Positions 22,413 through 33,835 of a stretch of 64,000 nt of DNA are shown piece by piece. Source of the stretch: Hesseltinella vesiculosa. Taxonomy: Eukaryota > Mucoromycota > Mucoromycetes > Mucorales > Cunninghamellaceae. Position 1 is the stretch's first letter. Each line of letters begins with the position of its first letter. The position numbers and the translations under genes were made by a program. The DNA is taken from NCBI GenBank assembly GCA_002104935.1, contig MCGT01000001.1:1381001-1445000 (forward strand), given 5' to 3'. A model generated the notes under the pieces. It was given only the letters and a program-made list of their open reading frames with translations. It ran no database searches and was not told the origin of the DNA.

Positions 22413-23012
22413 CTATGCTCGGGTATACCAGACGCTGAACGCGATGATGAAAAGGATTAGCAGGAGGCTGAAAAAAAGCGACATGAGGCGGTTGATGACT
22501 TGCCATCGATGGGCGATTTTGCTGATGCGGTCAGGGTGACGAGGAAAGAGGGCCCCGACCCACCACAAGACTGGACAAAGAAAGCCAAACCAAAAGAGCC
22601 AGACGCCCATGCCAGCTGTAAGCGGACGATCCAGTGCCCATTCAGGATCTTTGCTTTTTCCACGACCCGGTTGACTCGAGTCGGATGAAGGGGGAGACGC
22701 TCTTTCCGATAGCCTGGCCAGGTCGGACCAGAGCTGTGACAGATCCAGCGGAGGCGACGGGGTGGATTTCGGCGAGGGCTCAATGGTGGACAGCACTGGT
22801 TCGTAAGGCTTTGACCGGGGGTGGGGAAGGAGCAGAGGGGCTTTCTGTTTTTCGAGGCTGGAGGTCGTGATACGGCTGGAAGTGCGATTGGAAGATTGGG
22901 CTGTTGAGGATTCGCCCGTAGAGCTCACAGTGGAGTCCAACCCCCTGTTGCCAGGCTGGGTCGACAGGAGCTGTTGTGTTACTTGGTGCGTCCATGCTGG
23001 CAAAGGGGCCAT
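22413..23012 (-). CDS. Uncharacterised protein with two C-terminal transmembrane helices
   Basis: A single 199-residue frame. The N-terminal 130 residues are Ser/Pro/Gln-rich and probably disordered. Then come two hydrophobic helices (GVWLFWFGFLCPVLWWVGAL and LMSLFFSLLLILFIIAFSVW) separated by the polar, conserved-looking loop PRHPDRISKIAHRWQVINR. The arrangement (Ser-rich tail, helical hairpin, very short end) recurs among fungal small membrane proteins of unknown role. The start was chosen at MAPLPAWTHQ because the frame upstream runs through A/T tracts. Confidence 0.65.
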   Translation of the reverse strand: MAPLPAWTHQVTQQLLSTQPGNRGLDSTVSSTGESSTAQSSNRTSSRITTSSLEKQKAPLLLPHPRSKPYEPVLSTIEPSPKSTPSPPLDLSQLWSDLARLSERASPPSSDSSQPGRGKSKDPEWALDRPLTAGMGVWLFWFGFLCPVLWWVGALFPRHPDRISKIAHRWQVINRLMSLFFSLLLILFIIAFSVWYTRA

Positions 23013-23164
23013 GGTGCATGAAAAAAAAAGTGGGAAAGAAAGGAGAAACATGAAAAAAAAAAATGCTGAATGTTTATTTATGGGGAGGAGCCAATGGATG
23101 AGGGGAACCCTAAACACTAAAAAAGAGAGTGTAACAAAAACAAACCGCAGGTCCTTCCGCCCCA

Positions 23165-23825
23165 TCAGTGGCCACCACAGCAGGCGGTTTTCTTTGGCTT
23201 TCTATTTTTGCGATGGCTCCCCATGGCTTTTTTGATGGAATCATTGTCGCCTAATTCGGTATCCTTTGTGATATGCAATTCTGCCAAAAAAAAAAAAAAA
23301 AAAAAAAAAAAGGGTGAGTGCCGACGGCACTCGCTGTGAACACAACAAAACAGGCACTCACTGTATAATTCACCCCCATCAGCAGATTCTGCTTGTACCA
23401 CATTTCGTCGTAATAGAGTGGCTACTTGGTTAGCCAATGCCAATTTCTAATTGAAAAAAAAACATGTGAGCCACAGAGTGTCACCTATCAAAGATGTCCA
23501 CTTACTTCTTCCAAGACGTCCGTGTTGGCTTCATTCTTGTTTTGCATAAAGCGAGCATACGTTTCCTTGCGAGCAGCTATATAAAATAAGACGTCTGATC
23601 AGCAGCTGAACGGACGAACGTATAGTGTGCGAATGTCGTGATTGCGCATTGGTTTGGGTAGTGTCATTACCTTCCACAGCTGCAAGATCGTCTGCAAAGA
23701 AAAAAGGGGGCGCTTAGCTTTCATCTTGCTCTGCCTGTCAAGTACTTACTGCCAAAGACTTGCTTTTGTGTTTTCAATAGATTTCGATAAGCAGATATAG
23801 CAGCTTGTTTTGATGGAGTGGCCAT
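23165..23825 (-). CDS. MZM1: LYR-family complex III assembly factor (MZM1/LYRM7)
   Basis: Five exons (23825-23750, 23691-23671, 23576-23506, 23446-23362, 23280-23165) give 122 residues in one frame. Family features are the N-terminal LYR-type helix AISAYRNLLKTQKQVFG (AYR replaces LYR), AARKETYARFMQNK, VATLLRRNVVQAE and the signature LHITKDTELGDNDSIKKA. Mzm1 is a mitochondrial matrix chaperone that stabilises the Rieske protein Rip1 before its insertion into complex III. The tail KKTACCGGH is Cys/His-rich and unusual for the family. Exon 2 is a 21-nt microexon (NDLAAVE region) that keeps the frame. Confidence 0.9.
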
Positions 23826-23982
23826 GTCAGAAAGATTATGAGATTTAAAAAAAGGTACAAGAAAAAGAAGGCCCAGTTGTTTTTTTTATTTTTCCTCCGG
23901 TTTTTTTTCGGCGGGGTTGAAAAAAGAAAAATGTGACATACTGTACACCAAGGCACAATGGCTCTCCTTTTTATTTTATTTT

Positions 23983-26900
23983 TTAAGTGTACAATTCATT
24001 GATATCATCGCCCATGAAAGGAACGGATTCACCTTGGAGATCCACTTCTTCCAAAAAGTGCAGGGGGAATTCAACCAAATGGCCTTGGATGTCGTTCAAG
24101 CGGTTGACAATCATGTCCACAGGCATGTTTTCGTCGTGCACGTGGCCAATGTCCACCTTTTCAGGATCAGGGTAAAAGGCGTGGTATTGATCCCAGTTAC
24201 GAACTAGACAATGAAAGAAGAGAGGGCAGCGTGAGTATCAGGTTGGGGAGCCAGTTGCGTGTGTGCCATTTTTACCATTGTCATCGGGCACACAGTGGAA
24301 CACGTCACGGAAAGCTAAGAAAAAAAAATCAATTTGAGCGTCCATCATCAATCCGCGTCTTTTTTTTTTTACCTTCAGTGTTCTTGCGAGCCACCGAGTT
24401 CCAGAGTTCCAAAGTTTGGTCATCCAAAGGATCTTCGACAAGACGGTCTTCCTTGGTACCCATGTGGTATTCGTTGGGGATAGGCAAAGGCAACATGTTG
24501 TTGGTGACGTGATCGATTTCAGAGTCGCGGAGCAGACCAAGATGTTCTTGCCACAATTGGCGACGCAGCTGGCTAGCAAAGCGGCCGACTTGTGTCTAAT
24601 AGAGAATCAGCGTGAGTCTGTGGAGAGGTCATGTGCCATGACAAGCTTACTTGACGACCATCGATGGTAGCAGACACCAAGTCTTGATCTTCGACCACCA
24701 AGGCCACTTCAGAGTCACGGTCACCGCATTGGGAACGATCGTTCAAATTGGCGGAACCCATGATCACCAAGCGATCTAAAGAGACAGCGTCATAGAATAA
24801 GAATATGCCATACCAAGAAAAGAGCAAGGCCCTTCTATCTTACCATCGGCAATCAACAGCTTGGCATGGATGTACAATTCTTCCGACACAAAGTCGGAAG
24901 CCTTCCAGTCGGATTGGTCCTTGTGGTGGCGGCGCTCGCGCACACGTTCGCCAACAGAGGCATATTCGACTTCATGTTCAACATCAACGTGCTTGGAGTA
25001 GCCTTCGGCGTGGGTCAAGAGCTCTTCGACGGCTTCGCGCTTGATGCGGTCATGGCTTCTCAAACTGTAGAAGCGGATGTAGTCGGCGGCATTGACGCCA
25101 GCAGCTTCCAGTTTTTCGATGATACTGTGACCACCACGGCAGATGGAGATGTATTGGTAGTACATGACCAAGCTAGGGAAAGAGGTCAGCGGCTCATTCA
25201 ATGGAAAGGCTGTCTTACCGAGCAGTGGCAGCTTCCTTGGTGCTGAGGTCAGCAGGGAAAGCAGGCATCAATGGCATGAGCACAAACACCTTGAACTTTT
25301 GACGTTCTTCGGCAGCACGGAGGATACGCTTGACAATGGCTTCACCGATGCGGTTCTTCAAAATATAGCTCTTGTCATCGACATCTTCAGAGGCAGTGAC
25401 TGTTATAGACAGGGAGGTCAGTCGCTGGCAGCTCTTTGGGTAGGTCCCTTACTGAAGAATTGGTTTTCAATGTGCACGAAGCTTTGAGCATTGGTGATGG
25501 CATCGATGTAGGCGTTTTGGATCGAGTGCTAGAAAAGGAGGCATGAGTTCATGAGCCGAAGCGAGGCATTTTTCCCTCTTACTTCGGTGTTGACACCGTG
25601 GCTCCAATCAGAGCTGCTACGGAGCATTTGGGCGCGACAGGTGCCACTGATGCCACGAGTGCCATGACGATAACGGCGGCGGTTGTAGCGACCTTCGTTT
25701 TCGCTGGGCAGTTCAAAGTTTTGGTGAGCAAAACCGCCCACGGCTGTTTGCAAATAAGGGATCTTGTCGTTATCACGGTCCTTATCGTGCTTCACAAAGT
25801 TCCAGCGTTCGATAAAGTGGCGGGACACATCCAACACAGGAGCTCCCAGCTAGTCATGCAAAACAAAATAATGGATGTTAAAAAAACGATCATGTCAGAC
25901 ATTGGGCAACATACCATACAAAGACTGATGTCGTGCCATGGCATTCTGGGAACTGTGAAAAAAGAAAGAGGGATGGTGAATCAATGGGAGATGAATTCTG
26001 ATGCTTACTGGTGGTCTTGTCAATCAAACGCAAGTCCCAGTTCTTGACTGAGGATTGAAAAAAAAAAGGGGGGGTGTCAATGAAGTGTCTCCTTCAGCTG
26101 CATTCAACGTTCTTACCATCTTCGAAGTCACGGACGCGGGCATCACTGAAATCTTGACCAGGGAACACTTCATGATGAGGCACACTGGTGGTGAAATCGG
26201 CCAAGCGATGAGCATGAGTGTCCCAACGGCTAGAAAAAAAAAGAAAAAGAAAAAAAACCAATGGGTCAGACCTTGGCACCGATGGTTTAAATACGCCTTT
26301 TTTTTTCAGTTACCCAAAGCAAAGATCGATACCACCCAAGAAAGCAATCTTGTTATCGACAACCAAAAACTTGTCGTGATGGGACCAGAAGAAAGTGCCA
26401 CCAATGTCATGGTTGGGATGGCGTTGTACTACCAGCAAAAGAGAAAGTCAGGCACTGATTTTTTATGTCACACCAAGTGTCTTGCAGGTGTTTGTTTTTG
26501 TTTTCTTACCAATGATGTTCTCATGCAGACCTTCCAACGTTTCCTTGGTGTGGCGACTGTCCAAGGTCATGGCCACTTTGAATTCCTACCTCACCCGTCG
26601 TTTTAGCTGCGACTCGGCAATATCAATATCTTTATCTTACCTTGTAAACCACAACGTAGATCTTGACGCCTTCTTCAGCTTTACGCTTCAAAAGGGTATC
26701 CAAACGGTATTCGGGATACTTGTCCACGGGTCGACGAAGGTACTGAGAACAAAACAAAAAAAAACCATGCATCAGCCTCTGTTTTGCCCACCCTCTCACA
26801 TTCGTTTCAAAAGCATTACCAATTCGGGGGTCTAAACCAGTCCAAAAAAAGACGTGTGGGTGTCAGTCATGGATGCGTGATTTTTTTCATTTTATTCTTT

Positions 26901-27242
26901 TTTTCGTCAAGACGAATCCCTTACCAACCACCAGTCTTCAATGAAGATGACTTCTTGGGCGTGTTCAATGGCTTCAGCCACAGCCCTAGTTGCCACAGAA
27001 AACAAAAAAAAAAAAAAAAAAGAAAAATCGTGAGAAAAAAGACAGACGTAAACAGGGAAAAAGCCCTACCAGCAGTAATCTTTGCCATCCACAAAGTACT
27101 TGACTTGGGCATCGTGACGCACAGGGGCAAACGATTCAAACCGGTGAGATTCAGCAATCAAAGAAGCTTCCTTCTTCTCTTCTTCTTCTTCACCGTCAAA
27201 CAAATCGCTCACTTTATGAAACAGGCTAGTAAAAATAGACAT
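23983..27242 (-). CDS. Phospholipase D, short form without PX/PH domains
   Basis: A gene of about 14 short exons starting at 27242 (MSIFTSLFHKVSDLFDG) and ending INELYT at 23983. Both HKD motifs of the PLD superfamily are present: HHDKFLVVDNKIAFLGG (near 26.33 kb) and HAKLLIAD|DRLVIMGSANLNDRS (near 24.8 kb, split by an intron). The family blocks YFVDGKDYCWAVAEAIEHA, IEDWWLTPELYLRRP and FVHIENQFF are also present. It should hydrolyse phosphatidylcholine to phosphatidate and choline. The N-terminus begins just before the catalytic domain, so the PX/PH membrane-targeting module of Spo14/PLD1 is absent and regulation probably differs. The TPEL part of IEDWWLTPEL is a 12-nt microexon (26831-26820). 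Confidence 0.93.
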
Positions 27243-28758
27243 CGTCGAAAATAAAAAATGTAAAAGAAAAAAAGAAGAGAAGGAAGATTAAAAAAAAATG
27301 GTGCGGTTCTTGGCTCTTTCAAAAAGCAAGCACGGTTGAAACTCATCAATAGAGTCTGTGCAACGGAATCCCTTCGTCTTTAAACTCTAACCAGGTGCTA
27401 CAAAGATATAAACCGCACGCTTGATTGAAGCCTTTACTTAATGTGGCGACATGTCCGAAAAAAAAGAACCCGACCTTCTCTTCCTCGACGCCTATTTATC
27501 TCAATTTTCTACAAAATCTTCTCCATGCAAGTTTGTTGCTTGGCATCTTTTCCTGCCATTTGAGCTCTCAGCCAAAAGGGTCCACCCTCTCTTCCTGAGC
27601 GACCGTGCCAAAACCATGAGGCTGTTTTCTACTTGCCTCGCCACTTTTTACATCTATGCCAACAACAAATAAAAGGAAAGCAAATGGCATTTCATTTCAT
27701 GGAGTTGATGGTTGCACCGGAAAAGTGTCATGAGCGGAGACGCGGCCCGTGATGCGCTTCATAGCTTGCGCAGCCCCTCCCCCCTTCTCGGGAAACAGAA
27801 TTTCAGCTCTTCCCAGAGGATGATACCGGGATCCTCCAATGTAGCTATTCTGGTCTCTTTTCACGAAAAAAAAAAAAAAGTAGAAGAGTAAAAAAGACAA
27901 ACGGCATTATGCCCAGATGCGAGGTTGTTGGCCGACTGCCTGGGTTCATCCCATTGCGCTTGCACACTCTATGCTTGTAGACATGGAGATTCGTACCACT
28001 TGGCCACAACACAATTTACTCACAACCAATGCCCATGTCGTACTGGTTACTTCTATCGTTTTGAGCCAAGGAAGGCATTGTCATGTGTGCAGGGTTTGGC
28101 TCAAGGGACCGCTGTTTCCGTCGGCTCGAACTCTGAGCCACGACATCTGCGGTATCTGTTTTTTTTTCGGCCATGGTCGCCTTTTATCCTTTCCTACTTG
28201 TGCGTAAATTTTAAAGCGAATCGAGTTTTGATCATTTTCGCCCTGGTTTTCGTCCTGGCCGTTTTTTGTCCATGTCCAAAGGGGGACCCCTTTTGCTTTA
28301 TTATAAAAAAAAGGACGGTCTAAATCGTCTTTGAGCCAACAGGGCCGTGTGAAATATTGCACAGGTGCAAGCTTTTATTTTATGGTGTACATACTGAAAA
28401 ATCGGGTTGATAGGTGATGGTCGCCCAGCCAACTTGGTGACAATGAACCATTGCACTCCCAGCTAAAAAAAAAAAAAAAAACGAGGAAAAACAAAAAATC
28501 CCAACCTCAGCTAGCTTCAGTCTCCGCCGCCTGCTCTGGCAGAGCCTCCTTCCTGGCAAGAAGTAGCAGCTCCCATAAGTGTTGTCGTTGCATGGCCATT
28601 AATAAAGTCGTTTTAAAAGCATGCCCCTTCCAGGTCAGAGAGGACAGTAGATGTATTGAATTCACAAGGGGCAACCGAGCCTGCGAGCCGCCTACGCTGC
28701 TTCAAAAAAAAAAAAAAAAAGAATCTTCCATTTTTTTTTCTTTCGTTCCTCTTGAATA
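27243..28758. other. Intergenic region between PLD and HAD genes
   Basis: About 1.5 kb without an assembled gene. A minus-strand frame ending at 27697 (NSYIGGSRYHPLGRAEILF...) looks protein-like but has only a T-run lead-in and no upstream exon. A degenerate copy of the dispersed repeat lies at 28397-28480. Confidence 0.5.
28397..28480 (-). repeat. Dispersed repeat, degenerate copy D
   Basis: The reverse complement shows T run, AGCTGGGAGTGC, AAGTTGGCTGGGCGACCATC, ACCTATCAACCCGATTTTTC. This corresponds to the central part of copies A and B (AGCTGGTGAATC, AAGTTGGCTGGGCGACC, TTCACCAATCGACTTGAG). Confidence 0.65.
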
Positions 28759-30337
28759 ATGGTGCTCCTTAGACCTTGGGCACGTCCCATTTCCACAGCT
28801 GCGCAAAGGTTAAACTATGCATTTGCTTTTGACATTGATGGCGTTCTGATCAAAGTACAAAAAACAAAGAGTCCATGACTCATTCTTACACATTCATCTT
28901 TTCCTTTCTCTTTCTCTCTAGGGAAAGCGAACGATCCCCCAGGCCAACAAGTAATCCTACGCTCCCGGAGTCTTCGCCTTTTTCTTCATTGTTCTCACCG
29001 ATTCTTTCATCGATTACTCAGGGCCCTGCGTCTACTGAATGGCGACAATCCCCGGCAAAGGTGAGAAAATGATATTTGGCGGGCTGGGCCACAAAAACCA
29101 ATTCATGTCGCTTTTCCCTTAGAAAAGTGCCATTTGTGCTTTTGACCAATGGCGGTGGTATGACAGAGGCATCCAAGGCTGAACAAATATCAGACATGGT
29201 GGGCGTCAAGGTGCGCAAAAAAAAAAAAAAGAGGGGGAGGGACTGCCTTGCTCACTGGCGGTGGATTTTTAGATTGACCCTGACCAGGTGATTATGTCTC
29301 ATTCACCTATGCAAGCCCTGGCCAAAAAGTACAAAGAAAGACGAGTGTTGGTAGTGGGAGGTAAGGGTGATGCTTGCACTCGCTTGGCTCAAGGTTACGG
29401 CTTTGAAAAAGTCGTGACCCCCAACGATGTCCATCTATGGAATACCTCTCTCTGGCCATACAGCCAGCCAACGGGCGAGCCACGTGTAAAGAAAAAGATC
29501 CACTATGTCGTCGGTACGCTTGGCATGACCATCATTTTTATCTTTCGCTTAGGTCAATGTGGACTTCTCAAAGGAACCGGTAGAAGCTGTGATGGTATTC
29601 CATGATTCCTATGACTGCAAGTGCTCTAGCGTTAGACAATGGACGACCGCAACGCCAGGCTGACCTCCTGTTTTGTCTCTAGGGGGGCGTGATTTGCAAA
29701 CGACCCTGGATGCCGTGTGCAGTCAAGATGGGATCATGACCACCACAAAGTCTGATTTCTCGACGCAAACGATGCCGCTGTACTTTTCCAACGTAAGTCA
29801 CCAGAGAATCTGACGAGAGAAAAAGAAATAACCCGCGCTGTCTCGCTTCATGGATACCCCTCGGATTGGACATTTTAGAATGATTTGGTAAGTCTGACGC
29901 GAACAGGTCGTCGTCATTGAACTGACGTTGTCACTCTTGTTCAATATTAGGTATGGAGTACTGATTACCCTGTCAATCGCTTGGGACAGGGTGGGTTCAA
30001 AGTGGCCTTGGAAGGCCTGTATCACACACTGACAGGCCAACCGTTGCAGTCGACCTCGTACGGCAAACCTCATGGCACAACATACGCATTTGCAGAGCAA
30101 GTCATAAGCCGCCAGGTCCAACGTCAAACCGGCCAGGTCTATGTGCCAACTCACGTGTATGCCATTGGCGACAACCCTGCCGCCGACATTAAAGGGGCGA
30201 ACGCACACGGCTGGTCAAGCATTCTCGTGAAGTCTGGCGTCTTCAAAGGTCCTGGCAACTCTCCATTGTATCCTGCCGATCATGTCTGCGACAACGTGCT
30301 GGATGCTGTGCAATGGGCCCTCGCTCAAGAAGAATAG
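28759..30337 (+). CDS. HAD-superfamily hydrolase, CECR5/HDHD5-like (probably mitochondrial)
   Basis: Nine exons (28759-28854, 28922-28950, 29022-29060, 29123-29210, 29273-29485, 29553-29616, 29683-29792, 29879-29887, about 29951-30337) give 344 residues. Catalytic motif I is AFDIDGVLIKG (the two aspartates of DxD). Motif II lies in PFVLLTNGGGMTEASKAEQ, and motif III/IV is AIGDNPAADIKGANAHGW. The blocks VIMSHSPMQAL and VFHDSYDWGRDLQ identify the CECR5/YKR070W subfamily (class IIA HAD). The N-terminus MVLLRPWARPISTAAQRLNY is short, basic and serine-containing, consistent with a mitochondrial presequence. The substrate is unknown for the family. It includes a 9-nt microexon (NDL) and a GC-AG intron (29617-29682). 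Confidence 0.93.
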
Positions 30338-30445
30338 AATGAACTAAAAAAAAAAATCATCATTGCTTTACAGATGCTTTTATATGTTAAGAAGGAGGGG
30401 TAGTGGGGCATGCAAAAAAAAAAAAAAGAAAAAGGAAATGGTCAT

Positions 30446-32302
30446 CTACAAATGCTTGGCAAAGATTAATTCTATGATGCGAGTACCGTTCTTTGCTTTT
30501 TTCAAACGAAGCCAGCGTCCACGGGACAGTTCTTGACCAACGCCGATCACCAAAAAGGTACGGTTGCTAGAGGCGATGGTCTTGACTTGTAAGCTATTGA
30601 TGACACCGTCGACAGCGAGCTCAGCAATGGGCTTCAGCGACTTGTTGTCTTCTGCCAGTTTCCAGAAACGCACAAAGCCATCCCAAGATCCAGACACGAG
30701 CACGTCCGAGTATTTGATGCAAGCAAGGGCAGTGATCCAGCGCACCGTGTCGATGGCTTGGCCATCAGGGGTGTTCCCGTTGCTGTCGACAAAGCGTTCG
30801 GTCCCATGGGCTGTGTTGATGGTAAAGATGGGTTTCTTGCGATTGATATCCCACAAGGAGAGTGTGCCACTGTCGCCACCCGTGACAAAGAGCGATTCAT
30901 CGATCTGACTGACACAATCCAGGCTGCCCTCGATATACTTGGCTTTGCCTTGCTCATCTTTGGTCGTCACACCGCCACGGTACACGAGCTGTGATTGCTC
31001 CACAATCTTCCACAAACGCGTCGTCTTGTCCCGGCCTCCTGTTGAGATGCATCGTTCGCGAGCTAGGGTATCCAAGGAGGTGACGTGGTCTTGATGACCA
31101 AACAGCGTTTCGATGTAGCCCTTTTCAGCCGCATTCCAAAGCTTGATGGTACGATCGTATGATCCAGAATATAGTTGGTGGTGGCCGATGCGAAATGCGA
31201 GGCCCTGCATAAGAAGACTTCAGTACAAGCTTTTTCTTTCGGGGGTGGGGTGGGTCGTCTTACCGAGATAGCATCGCGATGCTGTGTAAAGGTGGCCCAG
31301 TGCTTATCTTCCTTGGCCGACCAGATGTTGATCTTTTTATCCTTGCCGCCAGTAGCCAAGTACTGGCCGTCCGAGGTGACAGCCATGCAGTAAATGGCAT
31401 CGGTATGGCCTGTGAACTCTTTGGCGCCTTTTCGTCCGCCAGGGAACACATGTAGCTTGTCCAGTGTCGTGGCGTCCCCTGAGATTGTCCAAGACATAGA
31501 TAGAAACGTGAGTGGTCTGTCTTTTCAGAGAGGGCATTTACATTTGATAATGGAGCCATCTTTGGAGGCAGAATAGATGAATTGGCCGTCGTCTGTCAAC
31601 ACAGCGGCTGTCACGGCCAGCTGATGCCCTTTTCGAGATTGTATTTTTTCGGCCTTAAGGCAGGATACGTCGAACTATAAGTTGCGTGCAAAAAAAAAAA
31701 AAAAAAAAACTGTTTAACCATCCCAGCTCTCTTTATCCTTTTGTTAGATTTACATGATCAGCAATGCGTCGATGAATCTTGCCGGCTTTTTCGTCCTAGC
31801 ACGAAAAAAAAATCAGGGGTCAGTGGGTCGGTGCATGTTCGTTTTTGTTGCATTGGCAAACTCACTTCTTCATGGCGCAGTCGTTCGGCAATCAAGTCTC
31901 TATCCAAATCAGCCGCATCAAAGCCGCCAGCAAACTGGTCTGCCATGACGGTAAAAGAGAAGCGGGTGAGGGGCCTGTGGTCGTGCTTGGGTTAGGGCAT
32001 TTACCTTCAAGATCTTGTTCAATCTTGTTCAAGTAGGCCTTTGCTAAACGCACCCGTTTCTCAGCAGCCGTTTCTTGCATTTCTTCTTCGGATTCAGGCT
32101 CGCTGTCCTGCAGATCCATATCACCAATAGGCTCATTGTCATCGTCGTCATCAATATCGTCATCGGTTTTCTTTGGGTTGGATCTTTTCATGGATTTGTA
32201 CGTGTTGCCACCAGCAGCTTTGCCACCAGCAGCTTTGCCACCGGATCGTGATGGTGTGGATCTCTTTCGCTTTGTTGCTGATGTGAAAAGGGCGTCTTTC
32301 AT
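30446..32302 (-). CDS. RRP9: U3 snoRNP WD40 protein (U3-55K)
   Basis: Six exons (32302-32005, 31939-31866, 31795-31754, 31674-31542, 31478-31264, 31204-30446) give 506 residues. The N-terminus is basic, then strongly acidic (DDDIDDDDDNE), with the conserved EKRVRLAKAYLNKIEQDLE helix. Seven WD40 repeats follow, including the Rrp9-specific SASKDGSIIKWD, ATGGKDKKINIWS, STGGRDKTTRLWKI and the LDCVSQIDESLFVTGGDSG block. Rrp9 binds the U3 snoRNA box B/C motif and is needed for 18S rRNA maturation in the small-subunit processome. It is divergently transcribed from the next gene across 155 bp. Confidence 0.95.
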
Positions 32303-32457
32303 TGAAATCGATCGGGTGAGAAAGAAAAAGAAAAAAGGAAGCAGGAAGAAAATAGAGAAAAAAAGTCTGCGCATAGAAATCGCCCAAGCGAAGCCACACC
32401 CGCCCACCCTCAAGAGCTCCGCTTGCACCGCAGAAAAATGGAGGCTCTCTTTCGGAT
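32303..32457. promoter_or_regulatory. Compact bidirectional promoter of RRP9 and ASA1
   Basis: Only 155 bp separate the two start codons, so both core promoters and leaders must lie here. It is purine-rich on the plus strand, with an A/G tract at about 32319-32365. No TATA box is evident. Confidence 0.6.
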
Positions 32458-33835
32458 ATGGCAAGACCTGCTCCTCAGCCTGACTACATCTTTAGAAGTC
32501 ATCAAGCCGATATTAATAGTCTATGCATCTTCGATAACGATGACCATTTTGCGTCTGCGTATGTCTCTGCTCTCGGTTACCAAAACAGCCAAGCAAAGAG
32601 AGCCTCATCCTTCATCGCCTTTTTATTCCGCTCATAGTGACATTCAAGGCCATGTCAAGATATGGTCATTGCGCACAAGACGGCCCATTTTACAATGGAA
32701 GGCTCATCATGAGTCTTGCCTAAGTGTTCATGCTATCGGCTCTGACACGCTGATTAGGTTAGCATGTCTCCCATCCGCCTTTTTAGCCTCACCCGCCTTT
32801 TTTTTTAATCACCAGCCAAGGAAGGGATCATGCCATCCACATTTGGAAATTCCAGCTTGAAAGCCATTTGCCACCTACGCTGGATTACACCCTGGAATAC
32901 GCCTGTATGGGCTTCTGCAAGCTGGCTGCCATTCAATGGCAAGGTAAACCCAAACGATGTTTGGTTGCGTGGCTATTGACTCGTAGCCAATTCTTTCCTT
33001 ACTTTTGTAGAGCACACCCTGCTCGCTCTTCCCGCTAAAGGCGACACTCACATGGTAATGCCACCGCTGGGTTGCTGGATTGGATGGGAAATCCTCACCA
33101 TGACCTCTCTTTAGATCGATGTGTTTGATTTGCACACGAAAAAATGGCGGTACTTGGATGTGGGCGATGCGAGCAACGAAAAACGCAGACTATGCATGAC
33201 TGTGTCTTTGGCCACGCTCGATGACGACCATCTCTGCCTTGTTGCTGGGTACGAAGATGGATCGATCGCCTGCTACCATCTAGATGAATCACGATGGACT
33301 GTCCAGTGGAGCGTGGAACTGCACCAGCACCCAGGTAAGTGGGCAAGTGACAGCCCATGCAGCCCGTGCAAAGAGAAAGGTGCTCAGCTATCTATTTTAT
33401 AGTGCTATCGCTAGCCATCCACCAAGACACCGTCCTCTCCACTTCTCTCGACAACCAAGTCATCAAATACAACCTAGCTGACGGACAGTGCCTGACGAAA
33501 ATCACAAGCAAGAAGTCAGGCCTAGCCTGCGTCGACATCCGCTCGGACAACAAGATCTTTGCTACTGGTGGCTATGACGCTCGGTAAGCGACTCTCTGAC
33601 GACGGCAGAGAAGAGGTGATCTGGAAAGCTGATCCAAACTGACCAACGCCACGCCTGTTCATCTTACAGGATCCGAGTCTATTCGATGAAAACCATGACC
33701 CCCTTGGCTGTGCTCTCCTACCACCAGGACAGTGTCTATACCCTGTCGTTCTGCCAGAAAGTTCTACCAAACGAAAACCATTGGCTACTGGCCGGTAGCA
33801 AGGACGGCCGCATCAGCCTGTGGGCCCTTTTTTAG
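32458..33835 (+). CDS. ASA1: ASTRA-associated protein 1-like WD40 protein
   Basis: Seven exons (32458-32558, 32638-32757, 32816-32943, 33011-33054, 33115-33334, 33403-33583, 33670-33835) give 319 residues. Almost the whole protein is a WD40 propeller. It opens with PDYIFRSHQADINSLCIF and A-DIQGHVKIWSLRTRRP, and it ends ENHWLLAGSKDGRISLWALF, an arrangement typical of Asa1/GNB1L. Asa1 belongs to the ASTRA/TTT assembly that matures PIKK kinases and touches the Tra1-containing chromatin complexes. Assignment is by overall layout and the two terminal blades; other small WD40 proteins cannot be fully excluded. Confidence 0.82.

Noticed and set aside
27697..27900. Minus-strand frame with text NSYIGGSRYHPLGRAEILF
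   Set aside because: It looks like protein but begins in a T run, has no plausible start or upstream exon, and matches nothing I recognise. Possibly the last exon of a lost gene.
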